Positions 1 through 5,397 of a stretch of 16,995 nt of DNA are shown here, piece after piece (positions within the stretch are counted from its first letter, which is position 1; each line of letters starts with the position of its first letter). A model generated the notes under the pieces. It ran no database searches. It saw only the letters and a list, made by a program, of their open reading frames with translations, and was not told where the DNA came from. A program made the translations under genes and the position numbers. Location of the stretch: NCBI GenBank assembly GCA_036517855.1, contig DATDSR010000008.1, positions 1 to 16,995 on the forward strand, read 5' to 3'. The stretch comes from DATDSR01 sp036517855. GTDB lineage: Bacteria; Patescibacteriota; Minisyncoccia; Phycocordibacterales; DATDSR01.

Positions 1-16
1 ATACAGCAAAGGCCTT

Positions 17-37
17 GGGGATGGCGGGCGGGGTGGG
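17..37 (+). other. G-quadruplex motif
   Basis: Four G-runs (17-20, 26-28, 30-33, 35-37) are separated by loops of 5, 1 and 1 nt, which fits the canonical G3+N1-7 pattern. Its role is unknown. It lies about 100 bp outside the left inverted-repeat arm. Confidence 0.5.
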
Positions 38-42
38 CGGTA

Positions 43-60
43 CTCCGCACACAGGCGGAG
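43..60. repeat. Small hairpin
   Basis: CTCCGC (43-48) pairs perfectly with GCGGAG (55-60) around a 6-nt loop. No U-tract follows on either strand, so it is not an obvious terminator. The stem resembles the core of the palindrome inside ychF. Confidence 0.45.
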
Positions 61-97
61 ACGCACCGATTTAGTAGCAGGGTTTAATCACAGCGGT

Positions 98-124
98 GTC
101 GTCTCGAAGTAAGTTCGAGCCGAC
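98..124. repeat. Hairpin next to left inverted-repeat arm
   Basis: GTCG (98-101) pairs with CGAC (121-124) and CTCGAA (103-108) pairs with TTCGAG (114-119), with one T/C mismatch between them and a 5-nt loop. It ends 10 bp before the inverted-repeat arm and could be part of an ancestral attachment site; that is inference. Confidence 0.4.
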
Positions 125-134
125 TCGTAGATAC

Positions 135-263
135 TCCACAATTTCGCAGTTTCCGAAAAATCCGCATCGCGCGCGACCGACCCGACCGACCCAAGGCGCC
201 CATCGGCAAGGTAGGCAAAGGGCTTGAGCCAATCGAGAGAGAGGGTTCCCGACGTGAGGCGAG
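135..263. repeat. 129-bp inverted repeat, left arm
   Basis: Compared base by base, this arm is the exact reverse complement of 1708-1836 (129 of 129). Identity breaks at both edges. It carries a 9-bp tandem duplication rich in CGGTCGG on the complementary strand. The outer edge begins TCCA, the same bases that form the tRNA-Ala 3' end in the other arm. Confidence 0.95.
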
Positions 264-323
264 AACGAGATTTTCGGGAAATTGTCGGTGAAGAGGCGGT
301 GCCCAAATTTAACTCACGCAATT

Positions 324-1985
324 ATGCAAAAATATTTTATCTACTGTCGCAAGTCTAGTGAGGACGAGGAACGTCAGGTGTTATCTATCGAAGCTCAACT
401 AGCAGAATTGCGTGAGTTCGCCAAGCAACAGAATCTGTTCGTGGTGAAAGAATACACCGAGTGCAAGACTGCAAAAGAGCCTGGTCGTATTGTTTTCAAT
501 GGCATGCTTGGCGAAATTGAGAAGGGCACCGCCGAGGGAATCTTAGCGTGGAACCCCGATCGTCTGGCTCGCAACTCCATTGATGGTGGTCGGGTGATTT
601 ACCTCGTTGATACTGGCAAGATCACCACGCTAAAATTCCCTACATTCTGGTTTGAACCGACGCCACAGGGAAAGTTCATGCTAAGTGTGGCGTTCGGTCA
701 AGCTAAATATTACACCGACAATTTGAGAGAAAACATTTTGCGCGGTATCCGTCAGAAGATCCGCCGTGGTGAGTTATCTGCCAAAGCTCCAATAGGGTAT
801 ATCAACGAACCGAGGCTTCGGACCATAGTCCCCGACAAGGCCACGTTTCGCAAAGTTAAGGAAGTATTGGAGCTTTTTGGTACTGGCCAATATACCCTCA
901 CTGCCATAGCGCGCAAAATGTTTTCTCTGGGCTTGGTTGGCCAGAAGACGGGTGCACCTCCTCATCTTTCATCCGTTGAACATATGCTCACTAATCCTTT
1001 CTACTACGGTCACTTTCGCTATCGTGGTGAGGTGCACCCCGGTTCGCATAAGCCAATGATTGCCAAGAAACTGTTTGACCAAATACAGACAGCACTTGTC
1101 GAGCGAGGAAAGGGACGCAAAAAGCGTGGCAAAAAGGGTTTTGAGTTCTTGGGCTTTGCCACGTGTGGAGAGTGCGGGTATGCCATTACGGCTGAGCGCA
1201 AGATCAAAAAGTCTGGTCTTGTTTATCACTATTATCATTGCACGTTCAAGAGCCGTACCCGCACTTGCTCCCAAAGAGTCTTTTTGCGGGAAGAAGAATT
1301 CGCTCGACAAGTACAAGGGATGGTCAAATCAGTTTCTCTGTCCGATACCTGGCGGGATAGGTATCTTGAGCGGTTGGACAGTGAATCTCGCGAGTCCCGC
1401 CAGGTCTCGGACACGTTCGCTCAAAACCTGCGTCTGGAGATTTCCGCCATCAAAGCAAAGCTTGATCGTCTCACTGATGCCTACTTGGCTGAAGCACTTG
1501 ACCTGTCTGATTATCAGGAGCGCAAGAATGCTTTGCTGTCGGAGAAGAAGACGCAGGAGGAGAAATTGTCTGATTTTGAGCGAACAGGCAATCAATGGCT
1601 CGAACTCATGCGAACCTGGATATTAGAGGCCAACCAAGCCGAAAATCTCGTTAAACAAGAAAATCTCCCAGCTATGAGAGATTTTCTTGTTCGGTTCGGA
1701 TCGAACCCTCGCCTCACGTCGGGAACCCTCTCTCTCGATTGGCTCAAGCCCTTTGCCTACCTTGCCGATGGGCGCCTTGGGTCGGTCGGGTCGGTCGCGC
1801 GCGATGCGGATTTTTCGGAAACTGCGAAATTGTGGACCCGACCGGGATCGAACCGGTTGCCTCATCCATGCCATGGATGCGCTCTACCAAGTGAGCTACG
1901 GGCCCTTGTGTGGGGGTTGATAATGACTATTCGTCGCCTAGCCCCCTTCTATGCGACTCATGCGGCGGTGCGATGCACTCTGTAA
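324..1985 (+). CDS. Large serine recombinase
   Basis: This site-specific DNA recombinase cuts and rejoins DNA through a serine-DNA intermediate. From the ATG at 324 it is 553 aa. The N-terminal resolvase domain (about 1-140) has YCRKSS, with Ser11 the likely nucleophile, and the DRLAR motif. A recombinase domain follows (about 145-250), then a zinc ribbon (CGECG ... HYYHC ... CSQ), then a charged, probably coiled-coil segment. An in-frame ATG at 282 would add 14 residues unlike the family; the 324 start places the beta strand YFIYCRKS at the N-terminus as usual. The 3' end is odd: the frame runs through the repeat arm, then antisense across the tRNA-Ala gene, and stops 28 nt inside the opposite zinc-ribbon gene. 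The last 50 or so residues are therefore probably not ancestral recombinase sequence. No Shine-Dalgarno is visible. Confidence 0.9.
   Translation: MQKYFIYCRKSSEDEERQVLSIEAQLAELREFAKQQNLFVVKEYTECKTAKEPGRIVFNGMLGEIEKGTAEGILAWNPDRLARNSIDGGRVIYLVDTGKITTLKFPTFWFEPTPQGKFMLSVAFGQAKYYTDNLRENILRGIRQKIRRGELSAKAPIGYINEPRLRTIVPDKATFRKVKEVLELFGTGQYTLTAIARKMFSLGLVGQKTGAPPHLSSVEHMLTNPFYYGHFRYRGEVHPGSHKPMIAKKLFDQIQTALVERGKGRKKRGKKGFEFLGFATCGECGYAITAERKIKKSGLVYHYYHCTFKSRTRTCSQRVFLREEEFARQVQGMVKSVSLSDTWRDRYLERLDSESRESRQVSDTFAQNLRLEISAIKAKLDRLTDAYLAEALDLSDYQERKNALLSEKKTQEEKLSDFERTGNQWLELMRTWILEANQAENLVKQENLPAMRDFLVRFGSNPRLTSGTLSLDWLKPFAYLADGRLGSVGSVARDADFSETAKLWTRPGSNRLPHPCHGCALPSELRALVWGLIMTIRRLAPFYATHAAVRCTL
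1708..1836. repeat. 129-bp inverted repeat, right arm
   Basis: Exact reverse complement of 135-263. It encodes the recombinase C-terminal segment on the plus strand, and its outer four bases are the 3'-terminal UCCA of tRNA-Ala on the minus strand. Immediately inside the inner edge (1693-1707) is a short palindrome, GGTTCG-GAT-CGAACC. Confidence 0.95.
1833..1905 (-). tRNA. tRNA-Ala(GGC)
   Basis: The minus strand folds into a complete 73-nt cloverleaf: acceptor GGGCCCG with CGGGTCC, D stem GCTC/GAGC, anticodon stem CATCC/GGATG with loop ATGGCAT (anticodon GGC, reading GCC), a 5-nt variable loop, and T arm ACCGG-TTCGATC-CCGGT. The acceptor stem contains the G3:U70 pair, the main identity element recognised by AlaRS, and the discriminator is A73. 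CCA is not encoded (A73 is followed by CAA), so a CCA-adding enzyme is needed. The gene lies 52 nt downstream of the zinc-ribbon gene on the same strand and could be co-transcribed with it. Its last four bases belong to the recombinase repeat arm. Confidence 0.97.
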
Positions 1986-2335
1986 TAGCAGGTGGAGCAC
2001 TGCGGTCCGTTAGGGAGCCGTCGCCAGACTGCCCTGCGCCTTTTTGCAAAACGCCCGTGCTTGTCTCGGATGGGGCAGGTCACGCATACTTCCCATTTGT
2101 GGGGGTTGTGGTAGCGTTCCAGCCCTTGGCAGGAGTGGCACACGGGATGCCAGTTATCGAGCCAATACCCGACAGGGTTTCTCCTTTTACACCTGCAACA
2201 GATTTTCCTCTTCGGTGTGTGTCTGGCCCTTGGCCGGCACCTTAAACACCTGTCGGTGAATTCGTGCGTCCCGGCAACGAGGCAGTTGTAGGGGTGACCA
2301 CACCCCTTACACCTTTTTTGGATTGACCTGAACAA
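1958..2335 (-). CDS. Small protein with six CxxC motifs
   Basis: I do not recognise the family. The protein is about 125 aa, very basic, with CKGC, CLRC, CCRC, CHSC, CVTC and CSTC; six knuckles could bind up to three zinc ions, suggesting nucleic-acid or ribosome binding. That is inference. A GTG start at 2344 is possible, but the Shine-Dalgarno overlaps it; the TTG at 2335 lies 8 nt from the AAGGAGG core and is preferred. Base composition is GC-rich (39 of 60 in 1981-2040), above that of most neighbours. The 3' end overlaps the antisense tail of the recombinase frame, and tRNA-Ala follows 52 nt later. It could be cargo of the adjacent mobile module or an unrelated orphan. Confidence 0.7.
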   Translation of the reverse strand: MFRSIQKRCKGCGHPYNCLVAGTHEFTDRCLRCRPRARHTPKRKICCRCKRRNPVGYWLDNWHPVCHSCQGLERYHNPHKWEVCVTCPIRDKHGRFAKRRRAVWRRLPNGPQCSTCYYRVHRTAA

Positions 2336-2340
2336 GTTCC

Positions 2341-2350
2341 TCACCTCCTT
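2341..2350 (-). promoter_or_regulatory. Strong Shine-Dalgarno, decides TTG start
   Basis: The minus strand reads AAGGAGGTGA, a perfect match to the usual 16S rRNA 3' tail. It lies 5 nt before TTG at 2335 (8 nt from the AAGGAGG core) and overlaps the alternative GTG at 2344. Confidence 0.7.
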
Positions 2351-2359
2351 CCGCGAGGT

Positions 2360-2388
2360 ATCATATGATATTATCTCTCATATGGCAA
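2360..2388 (-). promoter_or_regulatory. Promoter for the zinc-ribbon gene
   Basis: On the minus strand TTGCCA (2388-2383) is followed by a 17-nt spacer and TATGAT (2365-2360), a near-consensus sigma70-type promoter. The predicted transcript start is near 2353, leaving a leader of about 18 nt that contains the strong Shine-Dalgarno. Confidence 0.6.
2366..2374 (+). promoter_or_regulatory. Extended -10 promoter of murA
   Basis: TGA-TATTAT ends exactly 7 nt before the murA ATG, so transcription should begin at or next to the start codon (leaderless mRNA). No good -35 is seen, as allowed for extended -10 promoters. The box lies inside the spacer of the opposing minus-strand promoter. Confidence 0.55.
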
Positions 2389-3707
2389 CGTTTATAGTTA
2401 ATGGGGGCAAGAAGCTTGCTGGCACTTACGAGGTTTCTGGTGCTAAGAACGCCGGGCCTAAGCTCATCATTGCCGCCATGCTTAGTGACAAAGAGTGCAC
2501 ACTGCGCAACGTCCCGCGCATATCTGATACAGAAAAGATTGTGCAGGCTATCAATGAGATGGGAGGTAAGTGCGAATGGTCAGGAGATCATGAAGTAAAA
2601 GTAAATTGCGCCCTATTAAGCAAATCAGATGTGCCAGCTGTTGTTCTCACTGCGCGCCACGCGGTACTCTTTATTGGCGCCACACTCGCGCGTTTGGGCA
2701 AAGTGCGGATTGCCAAAGTGGGTGGGGATGACATCGGCAAGAGGCCGATTGATCGACTGGTGGCAGGGCTTGCGAGCTTGGGAGCCACAGTAAATCAGAC
2801 AACTAATTTCCTCGAGATGACTTTACCCGAGCGCCCACTTTCTCGCGATTATACATTTGCGAAGAATACCCACACCGGCACGGAGAGTTTAATTCTCGGT
2901 TCAATCTTTAATGAGGGTGATGTAACTATACGTAACGCGGCAGAGGAGCCTGAAGTCGATAACCTAATTGAGTTTGTAAATGCAATGGGCGCGCGTGTGC
3001 GAAGAGTGGGTGAACGCGCGATTGAAATACAAGGTGTACCTAAACTCTTGAGTGGCGCAACTGGTGTCTCTGTTTACGATAGATTAGAGGCGGCCACGGC
3101 CATAGCTTTTGCAGTGATGAATGATGGGGGAGTGGAGGTGCGAAATGCTGACCCGGCCATGCTTGTATCGTTTGTTAAAGAGTTGGAGAAGATTGGAGTG
3201 GAACTAAAGTGGCAGGGTAACAGTGTGTCAGCAATACCTAGTACCAAGTACCTGACACCTAGTACCTTAAAAACGGCAGTGCACCCCGGCTTTATGACCG
3301 ACTGGCAACCGATAATTACACTACTGCTTGCTCTCAAAGCCCATGGGCGTTCTGAGGTGCATGAAATGATTTATGAACAACGCTGGAGCGCCTTGCGTGA
3401 GATGGGCAAGATGGGAGCGCGTTACGAACTTTTCAACCCAGTCGGCTACACGGCCAATGATTACAATTTCAACGAACGTGAGTTTAACGCTGGTGATCCG
3501 TATGGTGCGTATGTGTACGGGCCAACTGAACTTGTGGGAGCAACCGTCGACTCCCTCGACGTAAGAGCTGGTATCACAGTGTTAATTGCTGCCCTCTTCG
3601 CCAAAGGCGAAAGCACCATCCTCGACCCGCAAGGTCACATCGATAGAGGTTACGAAGATATAGTCGGCAAACTCACCAAACTCGGTGCGGATATAAAAAG
3701 GATTTAG
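2382..3707 (+). CDS. murA: UDP-N-acetylglucosamine 1-carboxyvinyltransferase
   Basis: Cytoplasmic MurA transfers enolpyruvate from PEP to UDP-GlcNAc, the first committed step of peptidoglycan synthesis. The 441-aa product has the usual length and landmarks: SGAKN with Lys22, TDWQ with Asp307 (equivalent to the E. coli general base Asp305), and DVRAG near 393-397. The loop that normally carries the catalytic Cys (GGC in E. coli, Cys115) reads GGDDIGKRPID, so Asp116 replaces Cys. In other bacteria this replacement keeps activity and gives intrinsic fosfomycin resistance. Residues about 284-297 (AIPSTKYLTPSTLK) are encoded by a short direct repeat. The start is fixed by the extended -10 box 7 nt upstream. 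It is divergent from the zinc-ribbon gene. Confidence 0.95.
   Translation: MATFIVNGGKKLAGTYEVSGAKNAGPKLIIAAMLSDKECTLRNVPRISDTEKIVQAINEMGGKCEWSGDHEVKVNCALLSKSDVPAVVLTARHAVLFIGATLARLGKVRIAKVGGDDIGKRPIDRLVAGLASLGATVNQTTNFLEMTLPERPLSRDYTFAKNTHTGTESLILGSIFNEGDVTIRNAAEEPEVDNLIEFVNAMGARVRRVGERAIEIQGVPKLLSGATGVSVYDRLEAATAIAFAVMNDGGVEVRNADPAMLVSFVKELEKIGVELKWQGNSVSAIPSTKYLTPSTLKTAVHPGFMTDWQPIITLLLALKAHGRSEVHEMIYEQRWSALREMGKMGARYELFNPVGYTANDYNFNEREFNAGDPYGAYVYGPTELVGATVDSLDVRAGITVLIAALFAKGESTILDPQGHIDRGYEDIVGKLTKLGADIKRI
3236..3266 (+). repeat. Short direct repeat within murA
   Basis: ACCTAGTACC occurs at 3236-3245 and again at 3257-3266, 21 bp apart (a multiple of three), with a related AAGTACC between them. 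It encodes a Ser/Thr-Pro-rich loop before the conserved HPGFMTDW block, at a point where MurA proteins tolerate insertions. Confidence 0.6.
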
Positions 3708-3732
3708 TTGTCTTGAGTTCTCTTTATGAGTG

Positions 3733-3764
3733 CACAAGTTAGACGCTATAGCGTCTAACTTGTG
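3733..3764. repeat. Perfect 32-bp palindrome
   Basis: CACAAGTTAGACGCTA is followed directly by its exact reverse complement (16 + 16 bp, no loop). It sits between murA and ychF. No T-run follows on the plus strand, so a classical intrinsic terminator is not supported; a cruciform, a dimeric repressor site or a mobile palindromic repeat are alternatives. Confidence 0.85.
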
Positions 3765-3813
3765 ACGATAAAAGGAACTAGCGAAGAAGTGAAAAAAATA
3801 GTAAGCTAGCGAA

Positions 3814-4839
3814 ATGCTTAAGATTGGAATTGTGGGTTTGCCAAATGTGGGGAAGTCGACATTGTTTAATGCACTAACCAAAAAGGGGGTGCCGATGGAG
3901 AATTACCCTTTTTGCACTATCGATCCTTCGGTGGGGGTTGTGGCTGTACCTGATGAGCGGTTGGAGAAGTTGAATGAGTTTAGTAAATCGAAGAAGAAAG
4001 TACCCGCGGCAATTGAGTTTGTGGACATTGCGGGCTTAGTCAAAGGCGCCTCTCAAGGTGAAGGTTTGGGCAACAAGTTCCTCTCCCATATCCGCGAGGT
4101 GGACGCCATTGCCGAAGTGGTGCGAGTGTTTGAAGATGCCGACATCATCAAAACCGGCAATACGCCCGAGGATGACATTGCTGTGGTGAATATGGAATTA
4201 GTATTGTCTGATCTTGAGAGTGTGACCAAGCGCTTGCCTAACGTGGAGCGTGATGCCAAGCGGGGAGACAAAGAAGCGGCCTTGCTTGCTACCCACATCA
4301 CTGACGCGAAGCAGTTGCTTGAAGCGGGTAAACTAGTTGGTCCCGAATTTGCTGACCTGCAACTCCTCACAGCCAAACCCATTCTCTACATTTTCAATCG
4401 CAAAGCCGGGGTTACTAATGCGGAGGCTAAGCCTCCGCACGGGAGTAGCTACGTATATGTTGATTCGCGGATTGAGCAGGAGCTTTCGGAACTTGAGGGG
4501 GCGGATAAGGCAGAGTTCCGAAACGAATTGGGCGCGACTGATGATGGGATTAATAGCCTGATTAAAGAGGGATACAAGATGTTAGGCCTTATGACCTTCT
4601 TCACCACTGGCGAGGATGAGACGCGAGCTTGGACTATCAAAGCGGGGAGTACGGCGCCGGAGGCGGGGGCGGCTATACATACTGACTTTAAAGACAAGTT
4701 TATCCGAGCCGAAGTGGTAGCATATGATGACCTAATGAAATCAGGTAGTTACGCCAAAGCCCGCGAGCAAGGCTTGGTGCGCACCGAAGGGCGTGAGTAC
4801 ATCGTCCAAGACGGGGATGTGATAGAATTTAAAATCTGA
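3814..4839 (+). CDS. ychF: Redox-regulated P-loop ATPase/GTPase YchF (OBG family)
   Basis: YchF is a ribosome-associated P-loop nucleotidase. The 341-aa protein has the P-loop GLPNVGKST (8-16), switch/G3 DIAGLVKGAS (71-80), and a C-terminal TGS domain ending GDVIEFKI. It is slightly shorter than E. coli YchF (363 aa). In E. coli the base-recognition motif is NVNE, which favours ATP; here the same place reads NRKA (195-198), so nucleotide preference is uncertain. A perfect hairpin inserts codons for NAEAKPPH just after it. The ATG at 3814 gives the canonical N-terminus. No clear Shine-Dalgarno is seen; CTAGCGAA occurs twice upstream (3778-3785, 3806-3813). A second, displaced copy of the last eight codons lies 520 bp downstream. 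Confidence 0.94.
   Translation: MLKIGIVGLPNVGKSTLFNALTKKGVPMENYPFCTIDPSVGVVAVPDERLEKLNEFSKSKKKVPAAIEFVDIAGLVKGASQGEGLGNKFLSHIREVDAIAEVVRVFEDADIIKTGNTPEDDIAVVNMELVLSDLESVTKRLPNVERDAKRGDKEAALLATHITDAKQLLEAGKLVGPEFADLQLLTAKPILYIFNRKAGVTNAEAKPPHGSSYVYVDSRIEQELSELEGADKAEFRNELGATDDGINSLIKEGYKMLGLMTFFTTGEDETRAWTIKAGSTAPEAGAAIHTDFKDKFIRAEVVAYDDLMKSGSYAKAREQGLVRTEGREYIVQDGDVIEFKI
4419..4439. repeat. In-frame palindrome within ychF
   Basis: TGCGGAGGC and GCCTCCGCA form a perfect 9-bp stem around TAA. The TAA is out of the ychF reading frame. The 21-bp unit is a multiple of three and adds residues about 202-209 in the region after the base-recognition motif. Confidence 0.75.
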
Positions 4840-4868
4840 TTGCTGTCCAGCGCTTTTGGGTGTTTAAT
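4840..4868 (+). promoter_or_regulatory. Weak candidate promoter
   Basis: TTGCTG, a 17-nt spacer and TTTAAT lie just after the ychF stop and could drive the orphan gene at 4910, leaving a leader of about 35 nt. The match is only moderate. Confidence 0.3.
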
Positions 4869-4909
4869 GTTACAGGTTCGGTCTACCCAATAAGGAAGGG
4901 GGTGGGGAG

Positions 4910-5299
4910 TTGCAGGACAAGATTGACCACAACACAGTTGTCATTAGGGATCATACGATTAGGCGCTTTGTCGAGCGTTCGGTAGAGGCGGGGTTCGGCG
5001 CTGCTCCAAAGAACCCGGAACGTTCTATCAGGCGCCTCATCGAAACTGCGATGCCAGATTTCACCATGACACCCGAAGTTGCTAGGTTGCGGCAAAACGC
5101 CAATGAGGGTGAACCTGCCGTTTACCTTTTCAATTCAGGTTGGCGGATGGTTTTTGTCAGAGACAGAGAGGATCCTTCTCTGGTGGTGCTGATTACAATT
5201 GAAAGAGACAAGTTCAAGAAACAGAGGTACGCGGCTATGGCTGAGCGCGCAAAGCACTATTTCCAACCAGCGCCCAATTTCCGCAGGAGGGAACGTTAG
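4910..5299 (+). CDS. Hypothetical protein, 129 aa
   Basis: I do not recognise this protein. It is soluble and basic. It begins with a His/Arg-rich part (RDHTIRRFVERS), has RSIRRLIETAMPDF, then alternating beta-like segments (AVYLFNSGWRMVFVRD, SLVVLITIERDKF), and ends with a basic helix. The overall order resembles small toxin-like or DUF4258-type folds, but this is a guess. The frame has no early ATG; TTG at 4910 is chosen because it follows a purine-rich tract containing TAAGGAAGG (4891-4899). The gene lies between the ychF 3' end and a displaced second ychF 3' end, suggesting it arrived as an insertion at the ychF terminus. Confidence 0.6.
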   Translation: MQDKIDHNTVVIRDHTIRRFVERSVEAGFGAAPKNPERSIRRLIETAMPDFTMTPEVARLRQNANEGEPAVYLFNSGWRMVFVRDREDPSLVVLITIERDKFKKQRYAAMAERAKHYFQPAPNFRRRER

Positions 5300-5357
5300 T
5301 AATGACCAACGCACGAGTAGGCAAGGGCTTACTCGCGCTTTCTGTTGGCGAAGGTGG

Positions 5358-5384
5358 GGCGATGTAATTGAATTCAAGATCTAG
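5358..5384 (+). pseudogene. Displaced ychF 3'-end remnant
   Basis: These 27 bases encode GDVIEFKI and a stop, identical in protein to the last eight residues of YchF at 4813-4839. The DNA differs at six of eight codon third positions and in the stop codon (TAG versus TGA), so it is not a recent copy. Upstream similarity is absent. It looks like the old gene end left behind when an insert supplied a new 3' end. Confidence 0.5.
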
Positions 5385-5397
5385 CGTCTCTGTATGC

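Larger units (their letters stand above)
1..134. other. Left flank, no gene recognised
   Basis: No convincing coding region or RNA gene is visible here. The stretch holds a G-quadruplex motif, two small hairpins and, on the minus strand, the last codons of the short reading frame that continues out of the left inverted-repeat arm. A T-loop-like TTCGAGC at 114-120 suggested a tRNA remnant, but the flanking bases do not form a T stem. If the contig ends near position 1, this flank could also reflect an assembly edge. Confidence 0.4.
88..263 (-). pseudogene. Recombinase C-terminal remnant (inverted copy)
   Basis: On the minus strand, the left repeat arm encodes the same residues as the C-terminal part of the recombinase at 324 (RLTSGTLSLDWLKPF... 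to ...SETAKLW), then diverges into SIYESARTYFETTPL and stops at 88. Upstream, the frame stays open to 321 and reads ISRKSRSRLT where the intact gene reads VRFGSNPRLT, which looks like a diverged homologue. No catalytic domain is present, so this is at best the tail of a second, lost recombinase copy or the alternative tail of an invertible gene. Confidence 0.5.
135..1836 (+). mobile_element. Putative recombinase cassette bounded by inverted repeats
   Basis: The unit consists of the two 129-bp arms and, between them, one large serine recombinase gene with no other cargo. Its right edge lies 4 nt inside a tRNA-Ala gene, a common integration target. Two readings fit: an invertible cassette whose own recombinase flips 264-1707, or two elements inserted tail to tail, of which one is mostly deleted. 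No target-site duplication outside the arms is evident. Boundaries are those of the repeat and may not be the true att sites. Confidence 0.5.

Noticed and set aside
1..134. tmRNA, RNase P RNA or SRP RNA in the GC-rich left flank
   Set aside because: None of the conserved core sequences or a tRNA-like end could be found.
98..138. Possible tRNA 3' half in the left flank (T-loop-like TTCGAGC and a TCCA end)
   Set aside because: The bases on either side of the T loop do not pair as a T stem, and no matching 5' acceptor strand is visible; the region forms a different hairpin.
1060..1626. 188-codon frame inside the recombinase gene
   Set aside because: Another frame of a gene with clear domain motifs; the product has no plausible domain and a basic, low-complexity composition.
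1910..2245. Plus-strand frame opposite the zinc-ribbon gene
   Set aside because: It is antisense to a gene with a promoter, strong Shine-Dalgarno and regular CxxC motifs, and has no features of its own.
3733..3764. Intrinsic terminator after murA
   Set aside because: The palindrome has no loop and no following T-run on the plus strand.
5199..5384. 61-codon frame ending GDVIEFKI as a real gene
   Set aside because: Only its last eight codons match anything; the rest overlaps the orphan gene in another frame.
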